The notes: generated by a model from the sequence alone, not told the origin. DNA of 62,665 bases from Bacillota bacterium (GCA_023410575.1 JAEYPP010000060.1:1-62665); one strand, 5' to 3'. Shown: positions 17,853 to 27,763, counted from the first letter of the stretch. Numbers and translations are program-made.

Positions 17853-18845
17853 CTATTGCCCCTCCTCGTATTGTTTCTTTTGATTCATAAAACACAGTGC
17901 ATAATGTGTCTCACCAAAATTAGTTACAGGAGGCATCTCACGTAAACAGATTTTCATACAGTTTTGGCAACGAGGTGCAAAAGGACATCCCTTAGGTGGA
18001 TTTAACAAATCTACTGGTGTTCCTTCAATTGGAACGAGGCGTTCATGTTCTATTGCATCTAGTCTTGGTATACTCTTAAGTAAACCCTTTGTGTATTCAT
18101 GTTTTGGATGATAGAAAATTTCTTCTGTAGTTCCATACTCTATGATTCTGCCTGCATACATAACTGCTATCTTTTCACACATATTCGCAACAATGCCTAA
18201 ATCATGAGTAATCATAATAATAGCCATCCCAAGCTTTTTCTTTAATTCCATCATTAATTCAAGAATCTGAGCCTGAATTGTAACATCGAGTGCTGTTGTT
18301 GGTTCATCCGCTATTAATAACTTTGGTTTGCATGCTAAAGCCATTGCAATCATAACACGCTGTCTCATACCACCAGATAACTCATGTGGATATTGTTTTA
18401 GACGACGTTCTGGTTCATTGATTCCTACTAAACTCAGTAATTCAATTGCTTGCGCCTGAGCCTCTTTTGCATCGGCATTCGTATGTAAAAGAATAACTTC
18501 ACGAATCTGATTTCCAATCGTATATACAGGATTTAGACTTGTCATTGGATCCTGAAAGATAATTGAAACGTCATTTCCTCTTAACTTTAACATATCCTTT
18601 TCAGATAATTTATCAATTCTATGATCATCAAATACAATACTTCCATCAATGAGCTTACCTGGATAAGCTGTTAGTCCAATTAAACTATATGCTGTCACTG
18701 ATTTCCCAGAGCCACTTTCTCCAACAATGCCAAGTACTTCTCCTTCTTCCAAATGAATGGATACGTCATTAAGAGCTTTTATCTCCCCTGCAGGAGTGAA
18801 GAAAGAAAGACGTTCATTTTTGATATCTACAAGTGTTTTAGCCAT
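17853..18845 (-). CDS. oppD: Oligopeptide ABC transporter ATPase OppD
   Basis: 330 residues. Walker A GESGSGKSVTAYS, signature LSGGMRQRVMIAMAL, Walker B LLIADEPTTALDVT, C-terminal oligopeptide domain NPPKGCPFAPRCQNCMKIC. AAAGGAG precedes the ATG. Tight spacing to oppC and oppF marks one transcript. Confidence 0.95.
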   Translation of the reverse strand: MAKTLVDIKNERLSFFTPAGEIKALNDVSIHLEEGEVLGIVGESGSGKSVTAYSLIGLTAYPGKLIDGSIVFDDHRIDKLSEKDMLKLRGNDVSIIFQDPMTSLNPVYTIGNQIREVILLHTNADAKEAQAQAIELLSLVGINEPERRLKQYPHELSGGMRQRVMIAMALACKPKLLIADEPTTALDVTIQAQILELMMELKKKLGMAIIMITHDLGIVANMCEKIAVMYAGRIIEYGTTEEIFYHPKHEYTKGLLKSIPRLDAIEHERLVPIEGTPVDLLNPPKGCPFAPRCQNCMKICLREMPPVTNFGETHYALCFMNQKKQYEEGQ

Positions 18846-18857
18846 AATGTCTCCTTT

Positions 18858-19904
18858 CTATGATTTAAGTTTAGGGTCAAATGCATCACGTAATCCATCA
18901 CCAAGTAAATTAAAGCTTAAGATAATTAAGCTGATTAATAGGGCAGGTATAAACAATAAATACGGATATGTATTCAGACCATTAATTGCATCACTAGCAA
19001 GACTACCCAAAGAAGGTAGTGGTACTGCTACACCAAGACCAAGAAAACTTAAGAAGCTCTCTGTAAAGATAGAAGATGGAATCTGTAAGGTAGTAGTTAC
19101 GATTAAAGTACCGATACAGTTCGTAAGCAAGTGTTTTTTTATAATCCGAGAGTTTTTCGCACCTAATGCCCTAGCCGCAGTTACATATTCACTTTGTTTT
19201 AACATAAGAATCTGACTTCTGACCATGCGAGCCATACCAACCCAATATAGTAATGCGAAAACGATAAAGATACTAATTAAGTTTGTTCCTACGGTTTGAA
19301 TCCATCCAAAGCCACGGAGCTGTGTTAAACTATTGAGTGGCTCTTTTAATGCAAACGAAAGCAATACAATCAGAAGAACATCGGGGACTGTATATATAAT
19401 ATCAACAATTCGCATCATGATTAAGTCCACCCATCCACCAAAGAAAGCTGCGATGGAACCATAGACAGAACCAATAATTAAGATAATTGCAGTTGCAATC
19501 AATCCAACTAATAATGATATTCGGCTTCCCATCATTACTCGAATCGCATAATCACGACCTAGTTTGTCAGTACCTAATATATGTGGGAAAACTTTCTCAC
19601 CATTATCGATTCTTTCTTGCTCCTGCGCAGAATATGTCATTGGTTTTAAATTCTCAGAACCCTTCATCTGAGTCTTATAATCATAAGGATAAAATGAAGG
19701 TATAATAAATGAGAAGATCATTACAATTATGATAATAATTAAACTTACCATAGCGACTTTGTTCTTTCTTAAACGTCGAGCTCCGTCTTTCCAGAAGCTA
19801 ACACTTTCACGCATTATGACAAGACTTTCTTTTTCTTCGTCCGTTGCTAAAACAAAATCTTCTGGTTTATACTTTGATTGAAAACTTAGCAGATTTTTAT
19901 CCAT
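18858..19904 (-). CDS. oppC: Oligopeptide ABC transporter permease OppC
   Basis: 348 residues. A long cytoplasmic N-terminus (~45 residues), the DppC/OppC N-terminal helix region (RLRKNKVAMVSL), then about six helices with the permease EAA-type loop ARALGAKNSRIIKKHLLTN. It pairs with OppB to form the channel. 19 nt separate it from oppB. Confidence 0.95.
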   Translation of the reverse strand: MDKNLLSFQSKYKPEDFVLATDEEKESLVIMRESVSFWKDGARRLRKNKVAMVSLIIIIIVMIFSFIIPSFYPYDYKTQMKGSENLKPMTYSAQEQERIDNGEKVFPHILGTDKLGRDYAIRVMMGSRISLLVGLIATAIILIIGSVYGSIAAFFGGWVDLIMMRIVDIIYTVPDVLLIVLLSFALKEPLNSLTQLRGFGWIQTVGTNLISIFIVFALLYWVGMARMVRSQILMLKQSEYVTAARALGAKNSRIIKKHLLTNCIGTLIVTTTLQIPSSIFTESFLSFLGLGVAVPLPSLGSLASDAINGLNTYPYLLFIPALLISLIILSFNLLGDGLRDAFDPKLKS

Positions 19905-19923
19905 CCTGTCCTATCCCTTCTGT

Positions 19924-20841
19924 TTAAACTAACTTGATTCGTGGATCTACAATCTTATAGACAATATCCACAATCATATTTAACACAACCATTAAAGTTG
20001 CTAAAAAGATTGTTGTTCCCATAATAACGGTGTAGTCACGACTCGTAATTGATTTAATAAATTCTCCGCCAAGACCTGGAATTGTAAATATCTTTTCTAC
20101 AACAAAGCTTCCTGTCAATGTGTATGCCATCATTGGTCCAATATATGTAATAACGGGTAAAAGTGCATTACGAAGTGCATGCTTAAATAGACTTACAAAC
20201 TGTGAGATACCCTTTGCTCTTGCTGTACGCATATAATCCTGGCCAAGTACGTCTAACATAGAGGAGCGCATTAATCTCATGATATACGCTGTTGGATAAA
20301 ACGATAGTGATATCACTGGCATAATATAATGCTTCCAAGACGTTAGTCCAAACGTTGGAAGCCAATTTAAGTTAACACCTAAGAAATACAACAACAAAGT
20401 ACAAATCACAAAGCTCGGGACTGCAATTCCACAAGTAGCCAATACACTTAGTGCACTATCAATTGTTTTTCCTCGATTTAGTGCCGTAATACAACCTAGA
20501 GGAATACCGATCAATAGAGAAACGATAATTGATACCCCACCTAGTTTTGCAGACACAGGAAATCTTGAAGATATAATGGACATTACAGAACGTCCTCTTT
20601 GTTTTAAGCTCATTCCCAAATCGCCTTGAGCAGCGTCCTTGAGATAAGTTATGTACTGTTCAAATAACGGTTTATCCATTCCATACTTTGCCTCCAAAGC
20701 AGCCTGAGCTTCAGGACTAATCGCTTTTTCAGACATAAATGGTCCACCTGGTACCATGTTCATTAAGAAAAAAGTAATTGTTAATACTGTAAAAATGGTG
20801 ATAATTGCTAACCCAATACGCTTTAATATGTACTTTATCAT
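19924..20841 (-). CDS. oppB: Oligopeptide ABC transporter permease OppB
   Basis: 305 residues, six predicted helices. Starts MIKYILKRIGLAIITIF, the usual OppB/DppB start; the EAA-type loop is ARAKGISQFVSLFKHALRNA. AAGGAG precedes the ATG. First gene of the operon, directly behind a near-perfect promoter. Confidence 0.95.
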   Translation of the reverse strand: MIKYILKRIGLAIITIFTVLTITFFLMNMVPGGPFMSEKAISPEAQAALEAKYGMDKPLFEQYITYLKDAAQGDLGMSLKQRGRSVMSIISSRFPVSAKLGGVSIIVSLLIGIPLGCITALNRGKTIDSALSVLATCGIAVPSFVICTLLLYFLGVNLNWLPTFGLTSWKHYIMPVISLSFYPTAYIMRLMRSSMLDVLGQDYMRTARAKGISQFVSLFKHALRNALLPVITYIGPMMAYTLTGSFVVEKIFTIPGLGGEFIKSITSRDYTVIMGTTIFLATLMVVLNMIVDIVYKIVDPRIKLV

Positions 20842-20884
20842 TCATTCTTCTCCTTACCTTTGAAAATAGCTTCCAATTATAACT

Positions 20885-20912
20885 ATTATAACTCGGTGTC
20901 ATGTCTTGTCAA
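20885..20912 (-). promoter_or_regulatory. Promoter of the opp operon
   Basis: TTGACA (complement of 20907-20912), 16-bp spacer, TATAAT (complement of 20885-20890), both consensus. It lies about 45 nt before the oppB start. No clear operator is visible; the TGTCTTGACAAGACA dyad (20903-20917) over the -35 box could be one. Confidence 0.9.
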
Positions 20913-21053
20913 GACACAATTTGCACAATTTACTATACAATTTAACAAGTATATACATATCGTGCAATATTCTCACATATTATTACAATGTTTTCCCTTT
21001 TATGTATATATTTGGTGTATTCGGAACAATTTTACAGAAAATTCCTTATATAC

Positions 21054-21088
21054 AAAAAGAGGAACACTCTGTTCTAATGAGTGTCCCC
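21054..21088 (-). terminator. Terminator of the LplABC-type operon
   Basis: On the minus strand GGGGACACTC pairs with GAGTGTTCC (one mismatch) and is followed by TCTTTTTG, about 50 nt after the stop of the binding-protein gene. Confidence 0.78.
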
Positions 21089-21135
21089 AAAAATTATGCG
21101 AATATGGATGGGTAGTTACCTATCATGACTCACTT

Positions 21136-22932
21136 CTACTTAACTAATGCAGCATTCTTAGCATCAACTTGAATTTGCCATTTAGCAGTATCAAACGCAT
21201 ATAAAGTATCATAATCAAAGCCTTTCATTTGTTCTGTCATTTCATCCCATAAGGAATCAAATTCTGTATCATCTTTTGCGAAAACCATCTGCCAAGAATA
21301 ATCGGTAAACGCATCATAACATTGACTACGGATTACTGCAATATCAGAAGTATCACTTGGAAGTGTCACACTTACATTAGGACTTACGAGCAATTTGTTG
21401 TTCTTTTTCATCCAGTCAACTGGTTCAGTTGCATTAAATTTTGCCTGCCAATCTTTCTTCATCTGAGTCATGGTTGCTTCCTTGTAAGTTGACCAATATT
21501 TTGTATCATACTGTTCGTTTGTGATAGGATTTAAACTAGTTGCATCAATAATCCATTGATTGATTGCATTAAAACCATCTTTATAACCACCACCGCCAAA
21601 TTTCTCTGGAACTGGAAGGTTATCCATCAATGCATTATCATTTATCAGATAGTATCTTCCATCCTTTACTTCATAATTGAAACCTTCAAGACCATTATGT
21701 TGATACATTGCACCCTCTGGAGAGGCATACCAGTCAAGAAAATCCATTATTCTCTTATATTTCTTTTCATCCACGCCAGAACCAACTCCGATAATACGAC
21801 CGCTTCCATAATATGTATCAGAATCAGCATAATAAGTCTGGTCCTTAACTGGAGTAAAGATAAATCCTGTACCAGTAGCTAAACGATCCGTTGTATTCCA
21901 GAATCCAGTTTCCCAGCTATACCATAACAGATAAACTCTACCTGCACTAATTTTTGCACACACAGAATCCCAATTTTGCGTTCCTGAATCTGGGTCTACA
22001 ATACCTTTTAAGTATGCTTTGTTTAAAAACTTAAGCATCTTATAATAACTTCCGCTTTTATCGGTTGCAGGGATAAATGTACCATCTGGTTTTAAGATAG
22101 CAGAATCTTTTAATTTCTCACCATACCATGTCGTTAATTGCACAACATTAGCGATACCCATCATATCATCGCCATTATCCCAATCAGGCCATAAAGACAA
22201 TGCATAGGCTGGATCTCCGTCAGCATTCGTTGGATGTTTCTCTTGAATTTTAGCAAGAACATCAATCAAACCATCAAGGTCAGCGATATCTGGACAACCT
22301 AGCTCACTATATTGATCCCAACGAAGCAATGGGCTTGAATAAATAAAATCCTGTGAATAAGAAGTTGGAGATGAATTCGTCATCTGAACAGGAATTCCAT
22401 AAGTGAGATTGCCATTATTTCCTGGGATACCATTGTTGTATACATCAATCTGTTCTTTAAAATTCATTAAATTTGGATAATCACCAATCGAGTCTGTAAT
22501 GTCACGTACTAATTTATTCGCAACACAATCTGCAAAATCAGATCTCTCCAAAAGTACGATATCTCCAAGATTTCCTGCACTAGCACGTGTCTGGTAAATT
22601 GCATCTCCAGCTACCTGTGGCGAAATTATATTTAAAACAATATTGAATTTATCTTTTAATACTTTGGCAAACCAACCAATTTGATCTCCTTCGTAATTTG
22701 CAGCAACATCATATACTTCAATTGTCAGCTCATCCTCATAATCTGACGATTTTGTTGTTGACGTATCAGGAGTTACCTCAGGTGTTTTTGTTGCTTTATC
22801 TTCTGTCACTGTCTCTTTTGTCGATTCTTGTGTTGGATTTGAAGCCTTCGTTGACTCATTTTTCTTACATCCGCTCAACAAACCTATCATACAGATGACC
22901 ATTAGAATTGATACAACCTTTTTGAATCTCAT
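21136..22932 (-). CDS. Extracellular solute-binding lipoprotein, LplA-like (carbohydrate, family 1)
   Basis: 598 residues. Signal peptide with lipobox LLSGC (Cys ~22), a Ser/Thr-rich linker to ~65, then a large bilobed sugar-binding fold. It is the third gene after two CUT1 permeases. Proteins of this length with paired LplB/LplC permeases and no local ATPase take up oligosaccharides or uronides, usually sharing an MsmK-type ATPase encoded elsewhere. The sugar is not predictable here. Confidence 0.9.
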   Translation of the reverse strand: MRFKKVVSILMVICMIGLLSGCKKNESTKASNPTQESTKETVTEDKATKTPEVTPDTSTTKSSDYEDELTIEVYDVAANYEGDQIGWFAKVLKDKFNIVLNIISPQVAGDAIYQTRASAGNLGDIVLLERSDFADCVANKLVRDITDSIGDYPNLMNFKEQIDVYNNGIPGNNGNLTYGIPVQMTNSSPTSYSQDFIYSSPLLRWDQYSELGCPDIADLDGLIDVLAKIQEKHPTNADGDPAYALSLWPDWDNGDDMMGIANVVQLTTWYGEKLKDSAILKPDGTFIPATDKSGSYYKMLKFLNKAYLKGIVDPDSGTQNWDSVCAKISAGRVYLLWYSWETGFWNTTDRLATGTGFIFTPVKDQTYYADSDTYYGSGRIIGVGSGVDEKKYKRIMDFLDWYASPEGAMYQHNGLEGFNYEVKDGRYYLINDNALMDNLPVPEKFGGGGYKDGFNAINQWIIDATSLNPITNEQYDTKYWSTYKEATMTQMKKDWQAKFNATEPVDWMKKNNKLLVSPNVSVTLPSDTSDIAVIRSQCYDAFTDYSWQMVFAKDDTEFDSLWDEMTEQMKGFDYDTLYAFDTAKWQIQVDAKNAALVK

Positions 22933-22995
22933 GTATTACCTCCTCTTAAATATACGTTTATAATCAACAACAAAAGGATGAACTCTTGTCATTCA

Positions 22996-23919
22996 TTATC
23001 CCTTTACTGCTCCAATCATAATTCCTTTTTGGAAAAACCTTTGGAAGAATGGATATACCAAAACAATTGGAGTCACAACTACAATTGTAACTGTCATTCG
23101 TATCGAAGTTGCTGTCTGCGTAGTTGCTAGCGTTGCTGCCAGACTTGATGATGTCGATGAACTATTGATAAGTGCTTTCAATGAACTAGCTTTATTGATA
23201 TATTGATATAACGTAAATTGTAGTGTATAAAGTTTACTATCCGTGACCAAAAGCAATGTATCCTGAAACGAGTTCCATTGTGTTACCGCGGTAAAGATTG
23301 CCACCGTTGCAAGAATTGGCTTTATTACCGGAAGAATGATATTAAAGAATATCCTAATTGTCCCAGCTCCATCAATTTCACCCGCATCCTGTAACTCCTT
23401 TGGTAAGCATTCAATGAATGTCTTACACAAAACGATATAAAAAGGAGCTACAGCAACTGGTAATACGTACCCCAAAAAGTTATTTGTTAAGTGAAGGTTT
23501 TTCATTGTGATATACCACGGTATAATTCCAGCATTGAAATACATTGTCGCCACAACAAACCGATACCAAAACTTACGCTTCCATAGAGTTTCTCTTGTAA
23601 ACATATATCCAAGGAATGCTGCTACAATAACTGTAAGCAACGTTCCTATCATAGTTCTTGCTACCGATACCTTAAATGCAGACAATAAAGAAGGAATCCT
23701 TAAAACATCCAAGTAATTTTTAAAATGTACTCCGATTGGCCAAAGAATGACCTTTCCCCGTTCACTTAAGTTATTCGCACTAATTGAATTGATAAAAATA
23801 TAGTAAAATGGGTAGATGCAAACAAAAGCAAAGATCGAATAGATAAAATATGTAATTCCTGTAATGATTCGATCTGATTTGCCAACCTTCATCCTGTGCT
23901 TCTTGCTTTTGTGGCTCAT
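22996..23919 (-). CDS. Carbohydrate ABC permease, LplC/CUT1 type
   Basis: 307 residues, six helices. EAA loop ELQDAGEIDGAGTIRIFFNIILP and the C-terminus FFQKGIMIGAVKG are typical of the LplC-like second permease. AGGAGG precedes the ATG. It is 30 nt behind the partner permease. Confidence 0.94.
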   Translation of the reverse strand: MSHKSKKHRMKVGKSDRIITGITYFIYSIFAFVCIYPFYYIFINSISANNLSERGKVILWPIGVHFKNYLDVLRIPSLLSAFKVSVARTMIGTLLTVIVAAFLGYMFTRETLWKRKFWYRFVVATMYFNAGIIPWYITMKNLHLTNNFLGYVLPVAVAPFYIVLCKTFIECLPKELQDAGEIDGAGTIRIFFNIILPVIKPILATVAIFTAVTQWNSFQDTLLLVTDSKLYTLQFTLYQYINKASSLKALINSSSTSSSLAATLATTQTATSIRMTVTIVVVTPIVLVYPFFQRFFQKGIMIGAVKG

Positions 23920-23949
23920 CCTATTCCCTCCTAATTAATCAGAATTGTT

Positions 23950-24870
23950 TTAAATAAATCCTTCTCCACGAACTACCTTCGATACCTTATTCGTTATACA
24001 AAGCAAAATGACACTTACGACACTCTTAAAAATGCTTATTGCTGTTGATAACGAATATCCTCCGCTACCCATGGCAAGATTATAAACGTACAAATCTAGC
24101 ACTTGAATATACTCTTTATTGAAGGAATTTTGAAATACATAAAACTGTTCAAACCCATTGGATAAAAAGTTTGCAAGGTTTAACATTACAATAACAAAGT
24201 ATGTTGGTAGGATGGAAGGAATCGTAATATGCCAAATGATCTTCAATCTAGAGGCACCATCTACTCTCGCCGCCTCATTCATCTCCTCATCAATTCCACT
24301 GATTGCTGCTATATACATGATAGCCGCCCATCCTGCATTTTTCCAAGTAAGCCATAGCCACATTTTAAACCAGATGTGAGAGGAGGATTGAAGAAAGAGT
24401 TGGGGTGTATCGATAATTCCAAGACGTAAAAGTACTTGATTAATAACACCTGTACTATTAAAAACGCAAAAAGCAATAGAAAAAACTAATACCCAACTAA
24501 TAAAGTTTGGTAATGTAGTGACCGTCTGAACAAATTTTTTATAACGCTTGCTTTTAATTTCATTTAGAAATACCGCAAACACCATTGGAAACCATGAGAA
24601 CAAAAGACTCAAGCCACTAATCGCTAATGTATTTCTTAGAACATTTAGTATTGCATTAACTTTCACCTCATTCTCGAACATTGATTTAAACCACTTGAAT
24701 CCTACAAAAGAGTCCATCGATAATGGAAATGGTGGTCGATAATCAAAGAAAGCATAAATCCAACCATATAATGGATAATAAGAAAATACTGCAACCAAAA
24801 TTAAAAGTGGAAGAATAAATAAGAACTCTTTATAGCCCCTTATTTTTCTCCTATTCTTTACTTGTTTCAT
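23950..24870 (-). CDS. Carbohydrate ABC permease, LplB/CUT1 type
   Basis: 306 residues, six helices, EAA loop EEMNEAARVDGASRLKIIWH, N-terminal YPLYGWIYAFFDYRP as in LplB. I start at the ATG 8 nt after GGAGG (24868-24870); the longer frame (to 24915) lacks a ribosome site. First gene of the three-gene importer. Confidence 0.92.
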   Translation of the reverse strand: MKQVKNRRKIRGYKEFLFILPLLILVAVFSYYPLYGWIYAFFDYRPPFPLSMDSFVGFKWFKSMFENEVKVNAILNVLRNTLAISGLSLLFSWFPMVFAVFLNEIKSKRYKKFVQTVTTLPNFISWVLVFSIAFCVFNSTGVINQVLLRLGIIDTPQLFLQSSSHIWFKMWLWLTWKNAGWAAIMYIAAISGIDEEMNEAARVDGASRLKIIWHITIPSILPTYFVIVMLNLANFLSNGFEQFYVFQNSFNKEYIQVLDLYVYNLAMGSGGYSLSTAISIFKSVVSVILLCITNKVSKVVRGEGFI

Positions 24871-25133
24871 AAGCATTTCCTCCAAACATCTCTGTCTTTT
24901 CGTTGATTTATGCAATTATAGCTAGTCTAAAATCGATACACACTATATTCATATTATTCAGTCCTATCGAATATGACTAAAAAAGATAAAAGTGTGAGGT
25001 CATTATGAACAGGAAGCTCCTATTTAATAACAAATAAAGTCTCTTAATCATTGAATTCTCAATGATTAAGAGACTTTTATATAATCATGCCATACCTTTT
25101 TACATCTCAAACAACTTTAATATAATATTAAGG
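24871..25133. other. Intergenic region with one strong hairpin
   Basis: Holds the unseen promoter of the sugar importer and the perfect terminator hairpin at 25037-25076. Nothing else is definable. Confidence 0.6.
25037..25076. terminator. Perfect 18-bp hairpin terminator
   Basis: AAGTCTCTTAATCATTGA pairs perfectly with TCAATGATTAAGAGACTT across a 4-nt loop; T-rich flanks on both sides. It ends the Cys-rich protein transcript (stop at 25134). Confidence 0.88.
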
Positions 25134-25301
25134 TCATTGTTTCGATTGTTTCGATTTCTTCTCTTTCTTTTTCTTTAATGCAATCCTCTCACAAGTCGGT
25201 AGTATCTTCGAATTTAAATGGTGTGCTTTACAAGCCTCACAATTACCATGAAGTTCACATGCTCGTTTACATGGGCAATTCTCATGAAGTACAATAGCCA
25301 T
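25134..25301 (-). CDS. Small Cys-rich protein (55 aa), putative metal-binding
   Basis: An ATG at 25299-25301 with GGAG 5 nt upstream opens a 55-codon frame ending in TGA at 25134. The protein begins MAIVLHENCPCKRACELHGN and continues CEACKAHH, with a sixth Cys in LPTCERI, and ends in a Lys-rich tail (KKKKEKKSKQSKQ). The spacing C-P-C-x3-C-x2-H-x2-C-x2-C-x2-HH-x8-C looks like a zinc or iron-sulfur site. Similar short Cys/His proteins of unknown role are, as I recall, common in clostridia. It has its own terminator (25037-25076). Function unknown. Confidence 0.8.
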   Translation of the reverse strand: MAIVLHENCPCKRACELHGNCEACKAHHLNSKILPTCERIALKKKKEKKSKQSKQ

Positions 25302-25433
25302 ATTAACTCCATTTCCATAGATTTCTTTCGCTTTTATGCTATTATTATTTGCATTCTGTTAATACTCTATCCTTAATAAAATTGACTTAGCCTCCTATAA
25401 ATTAAAAAAGTAAGCAGGTCTTCCCCTTCATAA

Positions 25434-26015
25434 TCATAACAATCCTATGTCAATAGCCCTTGTTAATGCCGTATCCCAAGGTCGTGATTCAAGCATACTA
25501 ATACCATTTTGATTACATACATCCTCTATCCATTTTCCATATGCAATACTTATTTCTGCTCTATATTGTTGCAAATCGCCACCTTCTCTTGATAAGTAAT
25601 TCTGTAAGATTTGATTTATGTCGGTTTCACTTACAAAAATGGATTTTACCTCTGGATTCTCCAAAGATTTAATGAATTCAGGATTAATAAAATCCCCCTC
25701 AATAATGATAGGTATTTGATCTTCAATATGCCGTTCTACAAGTCCTTTTAGAACTGGAAATAATTCTTTACCTACCTCAGTCAACCATTTTACGTTGCCA
25801 TCAACGCCAACATCCATCCAATTAACTCCAGTACTCCAATAATGGATTGCAGGAAAGCTTTCTTTTGTTGTAACTGATTCTACTGATATGTAAACATCAT
25901 CTACTTCAAGGACATTCACACCATAAAAGCGAGCAATTTCATAGGCTAAGCTTGATTTTCCTGTCCCCGATGCTCCACCAATCAATAAAACGGTCCAATT
26001 TCTATCATTCGCCAT
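25434..26015 (-). CDS. P-loop kinase-like protein (2-phosphoglycerate-kinase-like)
   Basis: 193 residues. Walker A GGASGTGKSSLAYEIA at residues ~13-28, an acidic EVDDVY after the second strand (nucleoside-kinase-like catalytic position) and IIIEGDF as Walker B-like strand. The size and layout are those of small-molecule kinases, with similarity to 2-phosphoglycerate kinase-like ATPases. AGGAGG precedes the ATG. Substrate not known; no operon partner. Confidence 0.75.
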   Translation of the reverse strand: MANDRNWTVLLIGGASGTGKSSLAYEIARFYGVNVLEVDDVYISVESVTTKESFPAIHYWSTGVNWMDVGVDGNVKWLTEVGKELFPVLKGLVERHIEDQIPIIIEGDFINPEFIKSLENPEVKSIFVSETDINQILQNYLSREGGDLQQYRAEISIAYGKWIEDVCNQNGISMLESRPWDTALTRAIDIGLL

Positions 26016-26223
26016 TAATTAACCTCCTCATATGTTAGATAGAAAATCTAAAAATTACTATTTCGTTAACTCTTTATTTTAGTTTCACTTATTTTATCAT
26101 CTATCATAAATTTTAGCAATATATACCATTCTTATTATCTATTCTTATGCCTAGAAAAAATTCCGTGTATGGTATTCCCGCCAATTGAATTTCTCCAATC
26201 CATTGGTGACACAAATAGTAACA

Positions 26224-26248
26224 GTGGCATTTTGTAACGAAATGCCAC
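26224..26248. repeat. Small hairpin inside the putative remnant
   Basis: GTGGCATTT (26224-26232) pairs with AAATGCCAC (26240-26248) across a 7-nt loop, with no T tract. It lies within the stretch that matches the methyltransferase gene. Confidence 0.55.
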
Positions 26249-26260
26249 ATTCCATACGAT

Positions 26261-26298
26261 AAAAGTCACGGTTTTCTTGCATGAAATCCGTGACTTTT
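26261..26298 (-). terminator. Terminator of citrate synthase
   Basis: AAAAGTCACGG (26261-26271) pairs with CCGTGACTTTT (26288-26298). It lies about 80 nt after the gltA stop; the minus-strand 3' arm ends in TTTTATCG. Confidence 0.75.
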
Positions 26299-26380
26299 CT
26301 TTGTATTAAATGCATATTGATTTTACAAGAGGTATTCTTCATTGAAGAGGATCTATAAATGAAATTAATCTTGCCTGTTA

Positions 26381-27763
26381 CTAATACTTGAATCTTTCAT
26401 CCATATCTTGATATTCTCGTTTGGTTCCTACATATTTGTATGCTGGACGTATAATTTTTCCATCATTGATTAATTCTTCTAATCGATGTGCACTCCATCC
26501 AGAGATACGAGCAATTGCAAAAATCGGTGTAAATAACTCTCTTGGTATATTCAACATTGTATATACCAATCCGCTATAGAAGTCTACATTCGCACAAACA
26601 GGCTTTAAGGTTGTACGTTTTTTAGTAATCAAATCCTTGGCAATAAGTTCCACTCTTTCATACAATCTAAATTCTTCCATCCTATCCTTTTCCTCTGCTA
26701 ATTTCATCGCAAATTCTTTTAGTATAACCTCTCTAGGATCAGAAATCGTATAAACCGCATGTCCCATACCATAAATCAACCCAGAATGATCAAAAGCTTT
26801 ACCTGACAGAGTATTCTCTAAATAATCTGAGATTTCTTTTTCGTTATTCCAATCTGTTACACAATTCTTCAAATCATCAAACATCTGCTGTACCTTCAAA
26901 TTTGCACCACCATGCTTTGGTCCTTTCAATGATCCAATGGAAGCTGCAATTGCTGAATAAGTATCAGTTCCTGTTGATGTAACCACATGATTTGTAAATG
27001 TTGAATTATTACCACCACCATGTTCAGCATGCAGTACCAGCGCAATATCTAATACTTTTGCCTCTAATTCTGTATACTGTCCATCTTCACGTAACATATA
27101 TAGAATATTCTCTGCAATTGATTTTTCTTTTGCTGGAACACGAATCAACATGGTCTTATTCAAATTCAGATGCTGATAGGTCTCATACGAATACACTGCT
27201 AATGAAGGTACCTTTGCAATTAGTTGTAATGACTGACGAAGAACATTAGATACCGAAATATCATCTGGATTCTCATCATAGGAATATAACCCCAATACAC
27301 TCTTTTGCAATCCATTCATCAAGTTTGCACTTGGTGCTTTCATAATCACGTCACGAACAAACTGTCCAGATAATTCCTGCAGATCCGCGAGAATACAGTT
27401 AAAACTTTCAAGTTGACTCTTGTTAGGTAATTCTCCAAAAATCAACAGATAAGTTGCTTCTTCAAATCCATAACGCTGTTTCTGATAACCTTTCACCATG
27501 TCTATCACATTATATCCCTGATATCTAAGAATACCATCTGCCGGATATTTCATTCCATTCTTAAATTCAAATCCGCTTACATCAGATATTTCTGTCAAAC
27601 CGGTTAAAACACCATTACCATTAGCATCTCGTAGTCCACGTTTTACATCATATTCCGTATAAAGGTCCTGATTGATCTCTCCAGATTTCATACAGGTTTC
27701 TACCAGATAATTAAACTTTGCATCCAGTTCCCGACTTAATTCCATCATATTTTGATTATTCAT
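26381..27763 (-). CDS. gltA: Citrate (Si/Re-type family) synthase
   Basis: 460 residues, slightly longer than usual (about 380-430) with an N-terminal extension of ~40. The active-site segments are all visible: HAEHGGGNNSTF, GPKHGGAN, YGMGHAVY and CANVDFYSG with the catalytic Asp. It condenses acetyl-CoA and oxaloacetate. Presence in an anaerobe suggests a partial TCA route to 2-oxoglutarate and glutamate; 2-methylcitrate synthase activity cannot be ruled out. It is monocistronic. Confidence 0.94.
   Translation of the reverse strand: MNNQNMMELSRELDAKFNYLVETCMKSGEINQDLYTEYDVKRGLRDANGNGVLTGLTEISDVSGFEFKNGMKYPADGILRYQGYNVIDMVKGYQKQRYGFEEATYLLIFGELPNKSQLESFNCILADLQELSGQFVRDVIMKAPSANLMNGLQKSVLGLYSYDENPDDISVSNVLRQSLQLIAKVPSLAVYSYETYQHLNLNKTMLIRVPAKEKSIAENILYMLREDGQYTELEAKVLDIALVLHAEHGGGNNSTFTNHVVTSTGTDTYSAIAASIGSLKGPKHGGANLKVQQMFDDLKNCVTDWNNEKEISDYLENTLSGKAFDHSGLIYGMGHAVYTISDPREVILKEFAMKLAEEKDRMEEFRLYERVELIAKDLITKKRTTLKPVCANVDFYSGLVYTMLNIPRELFTPIFAIARISGWSAHRLEELINDGKIIRPAYKYVGTKREYQDMDERFKY

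Larger units (their letters stand above)
26016..26380. other. Intergenic region with two hairpins and a possible gene remnant
   Basis: It holds two hairpins and a segment (about 26190-26262) whose minus strand resembles part of the methyltransferase gene at 50463-51080. A 63-codon frame across the hairpins does not look like a gene. Confidence 0.5.

Noticed and set aside
20860..21147. Plus-strand frames between opp and the sugar importer
   Set aside because: They cover the opp promoter and the importer terminator; no ribosome site, AT-driven composition.
26151..26342. 63-codon minus-strand frame
   Set aside because: Runs through two hairpins, one of them the citrate synthase terminator, and has no ribosome site.
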